Assembly (NCBI GenBank): GCA_003550325.1
Contig: QKWP01000053.1
Span: 428,501 to 492,500, forward strand
Length of the DNA stretch: 64,000 nt
Direction of reading: 5' to 3'
From: Gigaspora rosea
Lineage: Eukaryota > Glomeromycota > Glomeromycetes > Diversisporales > Gigasporaceae
Shown here: positions 34,486 to 44,095 of the stretch, piece after piece
Layout of the letters: every line of letters starts with the position of its first letter
Numbering within the stretch: position 1 is the stretch's first letter
Notes under the pieces: model-generated
Database searches by the model: none
Told to the model about the DNA's origin: nothing
Seen by the model: the letters and a program-made list of their open reading frames with translations, nothing else
Made by a program: the position numbers and the translations under genes

Positions 34486-35243
34486 AGAATTAATAAGAGA
34501 TGAAGTTTTCAGCACAAATCAGAGAGAAAAATTCAAAGCAAGAGAAGAATTAATGAGGGGTCTTCTGTCAACAGAGAGAAAAAAAGTTGGAAAATCTCGT
34601 TCAAAATAGCAAAAAGAAGACAAAGTTAGTGGGTACGCTACTTGACAGTTTTAGTGAGATTTTCCGCAAGAGGATATGGAGCCAGAGATGTGATCTAGTC
34701 GCAGACTGGGAAAAAGACCACGGTATAGAAAAGTCCGATAAGAGAAGAAAAATGTCAGGAAAAAAGAAAACGAAGGGAATAAAATCAGACCAAATAAAGA
34801 GAATGCGAATCAAAGCACTTCGAAAATTAAAAAAGAAGAACACTCAGTAAAGTGCTTGGAGGAAAGAAAAGATAAGAGAAAAGGAAAATCAAAGCCTGAC
34901 GTTAAAGTGAAAGAGCTCTTTGAGAACAATGTGAAGGCATGGATAGGAGAAAATGTGAAACCGGCCTGGTCCTTTTGGACAAAGCCGCTTCGTAAAAACA
35001 GTAGGCAATCCTGACATGGCATTCAATAGCCTATCGGTGAACTCGGGAAACAAGTCCTTAGCAAGTTAAGGACCCCAAGGGAGATGAAAAATCAGAATAG
35101 CAGGCCGCACCTGGGTACAAAGTATTGAGTGAGTCTTTGTTTGGTTAGGTAACATCTAGATATTAGACACATTGTGTATTCAATATTCTTGAACCTTAAT
35201 AAATAAAGGCAGGATCGCCAAAAAAAAAATGAAATAGCATGTA

Positions 35244-36480
35244 AGTTCTGTAACAAAATTTTTAGTAACATACAATTCAAACTACTTCAACCTTATTACA
35301 TACTGTGTATCATCAGAATAGTAAGTAAGTTTATAACAAAATTTCTAAATTAACTTATAATGTGAGCTAATTAACTTTAACTATATACTGTATATTACCA
35401 GAATATGTAGTACCATATTTACGCGAAATAATGCACATTGACTTTAAAATAGCATAGTTGGTTTCGAAATAACACCCATGTGCATTCTGAAATAACAAAC
35501 ACTTCATATGGCAAATTAATAATCTGTTGGAATGATGAATTCAGATAACAAAGTAGAAACAAAAATTTTTTAGCTAAAAAATCTGACTTAGATCAGAAAA
35601 GCTGTATATAAAATTAAAAAATACCAGTTTGTTATGCATAACTCATATACAACTCACAATTTTGCAGAAATTAGACCTTTACCAATTCAACCTTACCAAC
35701 ATACTATGCGTTGTTGGAATAGCAAGTAAAAATTTACAGTAATTCTTATTAATAAAAATCATAATAATTTGAATCAAACCAATTCAACTATATTGCATTA
35801 CCAAAATAGCAAAATTTGCAACAGAATTTTTTATAGTTAATTAAAAATAATTTTAATGCACTAACTCAACTTTAGTTACATATTGTGCTACCAGAATAGC
35901 AGATTCCATAATAAACTTTTTATAGTAACTTATAATAGAAAACATGATAATTTTAATGCAAACTTACTCAACCTTAACCACATACTATATCAGTAGAATA
36001 GTAAGCTCTGAAAGAATTTTTTACGATACCTTATTACATATAAATTGCATTATTTCCAATGCAAATTAACTTAACCTTTACCACATGTCATGTATCACCA
36101 GAATAGCAGTAAAGAATTTTTATAAGCTCACAGTAAAAATTAACACAACCCTTATCAATACAATATTTCACCAGAATAATTAAGTTCTATAACAGACTTT
36201 TTATAGTAGAAATTACAATAATTTTAATGAAACCTTAATCATGCACTGTGTGTTGACAGAATAGCGAGATCTTTAACAGTATCCTTTACAGTATAATATT
36301 ATAGAATTCATGATAACTCCAATGCAAACTGGCTTAACCTTAACTATATAACATGTATCACCAGGATAGTGGTACTTTTGTAACAATTTTTTACATTAAT
36401 GCATAATAGAAAACATGATTTTTTATAGTGAAATTATATAATTTCAATTTATACTATATCTCACTACAAATGTAATGAAT
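35244..36480 (+). repeat. ~100-bp tandem array, subfamily 1, right part
   Basis: Continues the 27,720 array on the far side of the LINE with the same units (GTAAGTTCTGTAACAAAATT, CCTTAACCACATACTAT, CACCAGAATAGC). A small MITE interrupts it at 35,411-35,515. Units decay toward 36,480, where two strong hairpins begin. Confidence 0.85.
35411..35515. mobile_element. Small palindromic MITE (GCGAAATAATGCACA family), copy 2
   Basis: It starts ACCATATTTACGCGAAATAA and ends TTCATATGGCA. GAAATAA words appear in both orientations, and TGCACAT is mirrored as ATGTGCA. The start motif matches 2,901-3,018. It sits between two array units. Confidence 0.55.
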
Positions 36481-36487
36481 AAAATAG

Positions 36488-36525
36488 GGTGGCGCGTAAG
36501 CGCCACCTGTTATACTAGTATAACA
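36488..36525. repeat. Two adjacent perfect palindromes at an array inversion point
   Basis: GGTGGCGC-GTAA-GCGCCACC (36,488-36,507) is the strongest GC hairpin in the window. TGTTATACTAGTATAACA (36,508-36,525) follows at once, a perfect 18-bp palindrome. Array units point one way to the left and the other way to the right, so the palindromes sit at the centre of symmetry. Confidence 0.8.
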
Positions 36526-36860
36526 TATAATAAGGTTGTTAGTTTGATAGAAATTATTATAATTTCTATTGTGAATTACCGTAAAAAATTCTGATACAAA
36601 ATTTATCCAATATCCAGTACCATAATATGTGGTTAAATTGTTATTGCAAAATATTTTATTACAAAATTTATTATTTTGAGATATGCAAGCAATATATAGT
36701 TAAGTTGGAATAAATTAATATGAATTTCTATCATGAGTTACCACAAAAATTTTTACTACAAATTTACTCGTTATTCTGATAACATCAAAAAAGTTAATTT
36801 GTATTGAAATTATCGTAATTTCTATCATTATTACTATAAAAACTTCTATTATTCGTACAT
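36526..36860 (-). repeat. Array subfamily 1 units in inverse orientation
   Basis: Reading the minus strand gives GTAACAGAATTTTTTACGG-like and TAGAAATTATAATAATT-like words of the array. About three degenerate units. The segment recurs at 50,565-50,900 as the left edge of block C2. Confidence 0.7.
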
Positions 36861-37896
36861 AATACATAGTAAGAATTTTTTCAAGTTTTATCTTGACTTG
36901 CACGTTCAGTCGTTTGGTATGCAAAACAATGACTTTATAAAAGTTTTAAATTGGACAAATTTGTGCCCTAAAATTGTTTCAGTTTGCTCAGTTAAATGAA
37001 GCTTTTCAGCTGTACCAGTATAAAAGAATTTTGAAAGTATGAATCTCCAACGTTTAAAATTCAGGGGTTTGATTTATTTAATGCATTACGTCAACACTCT
37101 TCATAAAAAGTAATATCCGTTAAAAAGCGTTCGTTTTTCCTTTAAATAAATATATTTCAAGATTTGCTCAATCAAAAGATTCGTAACAAAAAGTTATTTA
37201 AAAAAAAAGTATTTACTTCATTAAGTCAAAAATTTAATTATTCTTTTCTTTATTTATATCATGATGAAATCACTGATTTATCGTAAGATAAAATAATTAA
37301 TTACATTCCAATTCTACCTAAGTTATTCTTCATTCGACAGATTGAAAAATAACATGTGCCGATTGAAATCAACGAATTTGTGATTGATGCAGGACAGCGA
37401 TTTTTGCCATTTAATAGTTTTAGATCACATCTATTGATTAATATTTTTAAACTTCGTAATACTTTAGTGGTTGCGCTAAAGGTTGTTAAATATAATATTG
37501 TTCAGACGAAGTTTCAACCTGCCAACTTTACTATTATACAGATGGGAAATTACTATTAAAAACGAATATTAGAAACATTTGAAAAAGATTTCAAATTATT
37601 AAATAAAGATAGAAAAAATTTTCAAACTATTAAATACGTGCAGTAAAATATAGGAAAAAATTTTAGTTATGTTATTATCTTACAAACTGTTATAATATAA
37701 ATTCAAGGCATTTTCAGTGATCAATAAGTTTAGCTACCAAAGACCCATCTTGTCCAAATGTTTTAACTATCAGCTATGTAAATGGTTTGCCGTTAAGTAA
37801 TTTATATATGTTATGACTCAATTCTTACTACCTGCTACCGAATCAATCACGGTATATATTGTTCCTTTTTGTTTTGTGGGTGACATATTAATTAGA
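36861..37896. other. Block C1, non-coding 5' part (gene's 3' side)
   Basis: Nearly identical to 50,901-51,970. A 67-codon frame at 37,356 has a counterpart at 51,428, but the copies are so similar that conservation is uninformative, and no domain is visible. Confidence 0.55.
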
Positions 37897-38349
37897 TTAT
37901 GGTAGTCGGTCATAATTAACTCTATTTATATTGGTTCTTTCTATAATTGATCTCAACAATCCTGTTATCACACTTCCTATAATCATACCAATTATTAATA
38001 ATCCAATCGCACCAGCAATTACTGTACCAATATTAATATTTAATGGTGGAGTTGGTGAGGTTGGTGAGATTGGTGAAGTTGGTATTGGTTGAATTGAATT
38101 GATAGGATCATAAGTTGTTACCCACTTATAACTGTCCTTATGACTTACATCGAGAAGAAAAATATCAGATGAAGTAAATCTGCCTTCATCAGTTAGATAA
38201 AATCCTAAACATTAATATTTAACAAATAAGTATTATGCAATTTTCATTTTTTTTTTTAAAGCTTTATAACAATTTATTTATTTAAACTTACCAAATGCAA
38301 TAAGAACATATGCTCCAATCAATGTAGCGGTATGACGCACTAAACCAGT

Positions 38350-38537
38350 GTATAAAATAGCATGATAAAAATCCGGATCTACCGTTTTTTATATTGCATA
38401 TACCGGTATTTTAAAATTGGGCCGGTGCAACTAACGGTGCATGATCCGGAATTTTTTGAAGTAACCGGTGCGTGCATCTATGTGCCCCCAATGATCTGAT
38501 GATCATTTTCTACTAATGCAGGTTTTTTTTTTTTTTN
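38350..38537. other. Foreign DNA replacing a Kelch exon, with assembly join
   Basis: Only the last ~55 nt of the penultimate exon remain (to about 38,349). Then comes sequence rich in CCGGTGC words, unlike block C2, ending in a T-run and one N at 38,537. Identity with C2 resumes right after. It is either an insertion-deletion or a misassembly. The exon is intact in C2 at 52,353-52,526. Confidence 0.7.
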
Positions 38538-39065
38538 CAAAGTAAGTATAAATTGTTAAAAATGTCTATAAAAAAATGACTAATTATAATACATACGAAT
38601 GTGGACCGATGCATGATTGCATTTTTTAGTGGGAATCTGGCCAGTTGTAATCTAAGTTTATTGATAACAAATAAAATTAAACTATCGATAATACAAATAT
38701 ATATAATTAATAATTGAAAATAACTATTAAAACTTACAACTATTCTCCAAGTATTATCATTTGTATTAAAAATTGAAATTGGCAACTAAATTTATACGGC
38801 AACATTTATGATTACATATTAAAATAAAAAATTATGATAATATCCAGCAAATAGTATTCTAGAACTATTAATCTCATTACTTTAAGGACTTGAATACAAT
38901 GTTTAATTAAATTAGGAAATAAATATAGGTATCCTTTGATACATTATACACGTATGTACGCGTTTTTCCTAAACTATATTTATTTAACTAAGTATACTTA
39001 TCAAGATTTAAGCTTGAAATATATAACAAACTTGGAATATATTTGCAGAATATTTTAGTGGTGAC

Positions 39066-39206
39066 TACAGTTAGACCTCTCTAAGTAATGAAAAACTTTC
39101 CAAACGCACTGGCAAATTCTGGCTCGAATATATATTCGCTTCTTTCTAAATGCACGTTGTTGAAAGTTTGGTCTTTATATGGAGCATTTAGAGAAGCCTA
39201 ACTGTA
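39066..39206. mobile_element. Pogo-like MITE in a Kelch intron, copy 1
   Basis: TACAGTTAGACCTCTCTAAG on the left pairs with TTTAGAGAAGCCTAACTGTA on the right, with TA at the borders. TIRs of the CAGTTAGACCTCTCTA type are characteristic of pogo/Tigger elements. The same insertion is in C2 at 53,063-53,191, so it predates the block duplication. Confidence 0.75.
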
Positions 39207-39721
39207 TAAAAAATTATGCAAGTTAATATCATACTTCTTGATTTGAATTAGTTTGACAACCATCAAGTGAATGAAATTTTCCTCCAATGTACAGAATTGA
39301 ATCATTTAGTAATGTAGCACTGTATAAGTACGTCCCACTATATATTAGTGACGATGTAAATATAGACCAAAATAGCTTTGAAGTATCTAATATATTCATT
39401 TTATGAACAGCATATCCAGCATAAATATAAATGTTATGTCTTAAAATTGCGCAATGAACAAATTTTATCTCTTCTATAGGTATCGATCCAGAAGTAGTAG
39501 ATTCACACCATTGCAAGGATATTGTATTAAATTTACTAACAAGACCTCCATTATGCAAACCGCCAATATAATAAATTGTTGTCTCATCAGCACAAACTGT
39601 TGCACCAGTTTTACAAGTTACACCTGAGATCGAAGAAAGATTAGTCCAAGGCATTAAAGATATGTCGGATATAGTAAATGATTTTGAGACATCAAGGCAA
39701 CATAATTGGCTTGTTGCATAT

Positions 39722-40038
39722 TGTCACGGGGTTAAGCGATATAGGGTTAACTACACCGAAATCTGTCTCGATAGAACACTCGCTTGTTTATTTCTTTTGT
39801 TATGAAAGATTAAGTATTTATTTGCTTTATTAAATGTGCCTTTGCGTCAAAGTAAGAAAGAGACCCCCTGCTCTTCTATTTTACAGTTATTATTTATACC
39901 CTTACAGACTATTACGCTATATGATTATCACTCTAATGTAGCTATTACTAATTACATAGTTTATTTAACTCTATACTCTATACTTTGCTATCGTAATCAT
40001 TTTGCAAGATCGTCACTATTACAGTCACTCACGTGACA
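39722..40038. mobile_element. Solo LTR, probably Ty3-like
   Basis: A 317-bp fossil that begins TGTCACG and ends CGTGACA, with the 5-bp CATAT duplicated on both sides (39,717-39,721 and 40,039-40,043). The empty site is seen in block C2 (CATAT once, near 53,702), which confirms the borders. No internal retroelement genes remain, as expected after recombination between two LTRs. It is younger than the C1/C2 duplication. Confidence 0.85.
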
Positions 40039-40192
40039 CATATTCTTTTCCCTCTGTCCATCCACCATGAAAGTAAAGCCTTTTATCAACAAGAACCGCA
40101 TTATGTTCTCCCCTCCCAGAAGGAACAAATGCGAATATGCTCTTGTGAAAGTTAATTAGGCAAAATAATATAATTGATAGAAGAGTTTTCAT

Positions 40193-41000
40193 TTTTTATT
40201 AAAATTCGTTAGTATATTCAATAAAAATTCACCCTTTTGTATGTACGCACACACGTTTTTAAATATTATAACGTACGAACTTAAGTATGTAAAAATACAA
40301 AAATTATCGGATAATCGTTTATATATTTGAAATTGATCGTGCTCGCTTTAGGAAACAATTACTAGTGATAGGCAATTTATTACGCCTACCTAAGTATTAT
40401 TTTAGATATATGCATATTCTTTCAAAATACTGAAGTAACGCCTTGCATCCTCTTCAATCTTTTTCGGTGATCTGCCTCTGATCGTTGTCTTTTTTCTTCG
40501 TGCCTTGCTCGTGACCCGCCACATTTCCTTTTAAGATAAAAAGGAAAGTTTACGTCAAAAAATTATATAAATAGTGCCTCAAAAAAATTTTATCGAGTAC
40601 GGGTTGTATATAGACTTTTTAATGTTATGAGGTTGTGCTAATTGTGTATGTGATGATTCTATAATTTTAGAATAAGAAATGAAGCTTCGAGTTATTTGAT
40701 GTTTGATGGGTGTACGGTTTGTTCTGCATTGAAAAGTTTGTATTTTTGGGCGATGCAAAACGGGAATTGCGTGAATATGTGATTCATTGGGTTGGCTGTC
40801 TCTAGGTTACTTTTCTGATGCGTTTGTGATTAATTACTGTTATGGTATCAATAACACGGATTGTGCGGTGTGAAGATTATGTAATGAATAATTATGCTTT
40901 TAACTTGATTATTAGACAATCGATTTTTATTGCAGTAGGATAAAAAAAGGGAACTAAACAACTTAAAATTGGTAAACAATGTACAATCACGATCGCAATC
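40193..41000. other. Block C1, upstream of the Kelch gene
   Basis: Matches 53,853-54,655. It should hold the Kelch promoter. No clear TATA box was picked out. A 40-codon basic frame on the minus strand (40,420-40,530) is interrupted in the C2 copy and is not accepted as a gene. Confidence 0.55.
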
Positions 41001-41213
41001 AACATCGATTAGGTAATAGAAGATCATCACTACCGATCACAGACAACAATTTACAAATCATGATAAACTTTCGTAGTTATCTTTGTTTTTAATTAATACG
41101 GTAAGAATAACCTTACTGTGCTTATTGTAATGCATTGGCTTTCGTAGTGTGCGCTACTTATTTTTGTAAGAGTATTTATACTAGCATATTGAATTAACTT
41201 TATACAGCTCATA

Positions 41214-42621
41214 TGGGGTGTCCCTAGGGTTCGAGGCACGGAGGCATTGGCATGCCTTTTGGGCATACCTTTGGGGCATTCCTATAGGTATGCCTTGGGC
41301 ATGCCCTAGTCATGTGACATAAATGTAATATCTGATTGAGCGTCCTTATCCTGTACCCGGGGTAGAGGCTTTTATCCTATGCCCGGGGGGTATAAATTTT
41401 TATCCTGTACTGCTTAAATCTGATTGGTCCAAATATTAAAAAATTTAAATTTTTCGAAGTCTTTTTTATTATAGATAATATTAAAAAAAAAAAATACAAA
41501 GTAGCAAAAAATACAAAAAAAAAGACAAAAAGTATAGCAAGACAAAGGCCAAAAAAAACCACCAAAAAATATCAAATGACAATGAAAGCACCAACGCGAT
41601 AACCAAAGACACCAACCAACGACTAATAGCACCACAAAACTATGATATAAAACACTACAAATGATGTCGAAAAACACCACCAAACGATGACTAAAAGACC
41701 ACCAAAAGCGGCACCAAACTACGACGAAAAGCACTATTAAACGACGATGAAAAGACCACCAAACGACAACCAAAAACACCACCAAACGACGACCAAAAGC
41801 ACACCAAATGACGATGAAAGCACCACAAAAGAGTGACGAAAAGCACCACACGAATGACGAGTAAAGCACCAAAAAAAACTGACGGCAAAAACACCACACA
41901 ATGACGACGAAAAGCACCAAAAAAACAAACCGGCAGCAAAAACACCACAGAACAACGATGAAAGCACCAAAAAAATGATGCCAAAAACATCACACAACGA
42001 TGATGAAAGCACCAAAAAAACGACGGCAAAAACACTACACAACGATGACGAAAGCACCAAAAAAAAACGACGACAAAAACACTACGAAAGCACCAAAAAA
42101 AACGACGACGAAAGCACTAACAAAAAAGCGCGATTCTATGTTGATCGGTTTAATTTTATATAAACATAATCACATGATTGACACAGGTTAAGACCCTGTA
42201 CCCCAGAGTATAGGTTAAGTTTCTCCTATCTGATTGTCTAGTATGGTTGGAAGAATCAGAAGCGTAGACAGTCAATCAACATCAGGGAACGGAAAGCAAT
42301 TATTAGACATTTTTCTATACAAAAAGGGCATGCCTCAACTTATGGCATGCCCTGTTTAATTATTTTTGATTTTCAGATTAATCAAAATTCACGATATTGG
42401 TTGGTTAAAGACGGCAGGTAACTATCGGGTAATCTCGTGACGTGTTGGCTCTATGCAGCCTCATGTAATTTTTCTTTTTACATTATCATGATTTTTTATT
42501 ATGCAACTCGACTTTCATTTATAATTAAAAAAAGTCAATCATGTCAAAATTTATATGAATCTAACGAAACTCATTTTTCAAAAAAATGTAAAAATGGGCC
42601 CTATTAATTGGGGACACCCCA
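41214..42621. mobile_element. 1.4-kb TIR element, TGGGGTGTCC family, with minisatellite cargo
   Basis: The ends TGGGGTGTCC and GGGGACACCCCA lie between TA dinucleotides. The right 200 bp (ACTATCGGGTAATCTCGTGA, and CATGTCAAAATTTATATGAA) match the MITE at 483-824 in inverse orientation, so it is a larger family member. Inside: GGCATGCC-rich palindromes near 41,250-41,310 and 42,330-42,352, direct CCTGTACCC motifs near 41,350 and 42,195, and a minisatellite at 41,560-42,130. No transposase was seen. Confidence 0.75.
41560..42130. repeat. Minisatellite of AAAGCACCAAACGACGACG units
   Basis: Around 20 imperfect units of 25-35 bp built from AAAGCACCA and ACGACGA words. Both strands have long repeat-derived frames (plus strand S-T-K-K-rich, minus strand F-W-C-rich) that are products of the repeat and are not called genes. 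Confidence 0.85.
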
Positions 42622-42639
42622 TATGTGGGCGTTAGTCTA

Positions 42640-43069
42640 AACCGAGTTTATTTTTACATATTAATATGTTAATAGTGACGATAGAGTTAAAGAAATATGA
42701 AGCTCCTCCAAATATGCATAAGCATCCCAGTTTTATCTTCAGCATATATTATTATTTATCTTCTTTTATATCGTCGATATCTTAACTTTGGAGTCATTCG
42801 CTTTAATGTTTTTGATGGTCATCTTTTGAAAACCTGCTCAGTGTGTGAAACAATACCAAAATCATTTTCACATACTTTCATAACATCAAAATTATTAATA
42901 ATGATGTCAGATTATGGGAAAAGTGAAAACTCAAATATGCTTAGGCTTACCGAATTTATCTATAATATTTAATTTGGGTTTGGATGTTTAAGTCTTTGAT
43001 TGGCCATATCCAAAAGCATGTTCCAAATGTGGGAAAACTTTATTCGGACGCAATCTACCCCAACCTTAA
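42640..43069. other. Spacer with an unassigned 91-codon frame
   Basis: A plus-strand frame at 42,697-42,972 starts MKLLQICISIPVLSSAYIII and has an isolated CSVCETIPKSF. Just after it CSKCGKTLFG appears in another frame. The paired CxxC motifs hint at a decayed zinc-binding protein. There is not enough to name it. Confidence 0.25.
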
Positions 43070-43740
43070 ACAAATAATGTAGTATCAGAATAATAAGCAA
43101 GTTTTGTAAAGAATTTTTTTTACAGCAATATGTGCAAAAATTATGATTGTTTCAATGCAATCTAATTTAGCCTTAACTGCATATTATGTTTCAAGTAAGT
43201 TTGTAATAGAATTTTTTTATAATACTCATAATATATATAATAGTAATTCTGACAAACTGTCTTATTTTTTTGTCATTACTAGAATAGTGAAAAGGTTCAG
43301 TAACAGAAATTTTTACAGTAATTCATGATAAAAGTTGATAATCTATTCAGATGCAGCCTAACTCAACTTTAACCACATAATGTAGTTATCAGAATAGCGA
43401 GCAGGTTCTGTAAGGAAAATTTTTTTTATAGTAATAATATGTGATAGAAATTATAATTGTTTTAATATAAACTAATTCAATCTTGACTGCATATTATGTG
43501 TCGAGTAAGTTTGTAACAGAATTTTTTATAATTCTCATAATAGAAATTATAGTAATTACAATACAAACTAACCTATCTTTTGTTATTACTATAATGGCGA
43601 GAAAGTTCTGTAACAAAACTTTCTTTACAGTAATTTATGATAGAAATCAATAATCTATTCAGACAACCTAACTCAACCTTAACTACATTGTGTAGTTATA
43701 TTAATAACGAGCAAGTTCTATAAGAAAAATTTTTTTGACG
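43070..43740 (+). repeat. Array subfamily 1, dispersed fragment
   Basis: Six or so units with GTAAGTTTGTAACAGAATTT, TTTACAG and AACTCAACCTTAACCACAT. It ends at GAAAAATTTTTTTGACGCAC, after which telomere-like GGGTTAGGGTTAG and hairpins follow. Confidence 0.8.
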
Positions 43741-43792
43741 CACTCACCATAGGGTTAGGGTTAGTCAGTCAATTTTGTATTTAATTTGGATA

Positions 43793-43826
43793 GGGTGGCA
43801 GTAAATTATTTACCACCCCGGGTGGT
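43793..43826. repeat. Overlapping GC hairpins at an array edge
   Basis: GGGTGG/CCACCC arms around TAAATTATTTA, overlapping a second palindrome ACCACCCCGGGTGGT (43,812-43,826). The lead ATAGGGTGGC is shared with the hairpin at 36,485, which also marks an array edge. Confidence 0.65.
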
Positions 43827-43866
43827 GCCAAGATGACTCCATAATTTTTAAATTGAAAAAATTTTA

Positions 43867-44090
43867 TTAGGAAATGATTTTCTCGATTTCAAGATCTTCA
43901 TTATCACTTTTAACCAAAGTAATATGTTTGTTGTATTTCTTATATTTCTTTGCTCTGGTAAGTGATGCTTTTCAAAGATCTGTAAAAGTTTTAGAACTGA
44001 CCTTTTCAGTAAACGCTTCAACTAATTTGTTTTGAATAAAAAGCAGGTTTGGATGCAAACTAGTCTTAGCAACTTCGTGTTTTGTAACTG
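43867..44090 (-). pseudogene. DDE transposase C-terminal remnant
   Basis: Reads AVTKHEVAKTSLHPNLLFIQ, NKLVEAFTEKVSSKTF, a TGA (43,972-43,974), then KASLTRAKKYKKY and DNEDLEIEKIIS with a stop. It aligns along its length with the fragment at 26,618-26,883 (SVVKGEVARAGPHPNLL and FEIEKIDD). The catalytic parts are gone, cut at the border of the palindrome that starts near 44,096. Confidence 0.75.
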
Positions 44091-44095
44091 CTTAC

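Larger units (their letters stand above)
30266..35229 (+). mobile_element. 5'-truncated non-LTR retrotransposon (LINE) with RNase H
   Basis: A 14-bp TGAAATAGCATGTA duplication (30,252-30,265 and 35,230-35,243) flanks it, and it ends in a poly(A) tail after GGATCGCC. It begins inside the endonuclease domain, so the 5' end was lost at insertion. The order endonuclease end, reverse transcriptase, RNase H, CCHC-like motif fits the I/Tad/R1 group of LINEs. Composition is less AT-rich and more A/G-rich than the surrounding array. Six stops lie in the main RT frame and further frame changes follow, so it is dead. Confidence 0.92.
37897..40192 (-). pseudogene. Kelch-repeat membrane protein gene, copy C1, broken
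   Basis: The start at 40,190-40,192 gives MKTLLSIILFCLINFHKSIF, a signal peptide, then Kelch blades: AVLVDKRLYFHGGW, and in the long exon ETTIYYIGG and ILYIGGKFHS. Short exons follow: LPISIFNTNDNTWRIV (38,735-38,782) and TTGQIPTKKCNHASVHI (38,596-38,653). The last exon carries a proline-rich stalk, a TM helix (GTVIAGAIGLLIIGMIIGSV) and a short tail ending NYDRLP. Secreted-stalk-TM layout suggests a surface Kelch protein. It is broken: a solo LTR lies in the long exon, and most of the penultimate exon is replaced by unrelated DNA ending at an N (38,350-38,537). The family and blade number (about six) are inferred. Confidence 0.8.

Noticed and set aside
37356-37559. Short frame shared by blocks C1 and C2 (also 51,428-51,622)
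   Set aside because: Blocks are nearly identical throughout, so sharing is no evidence of selection. The ends of the frame differ and no domain is visible.
40420-40530. 40-codon basic frame starting MWRVTSKARRKK
   Set aside because: The C2 copy has a stop as second codon and further changes, so not conserved.
41414-42191. Long frames on both strands
   Set aside because: By-products of the AAAGCACC minisatellite. Both strands are open because the unit lacks stops.
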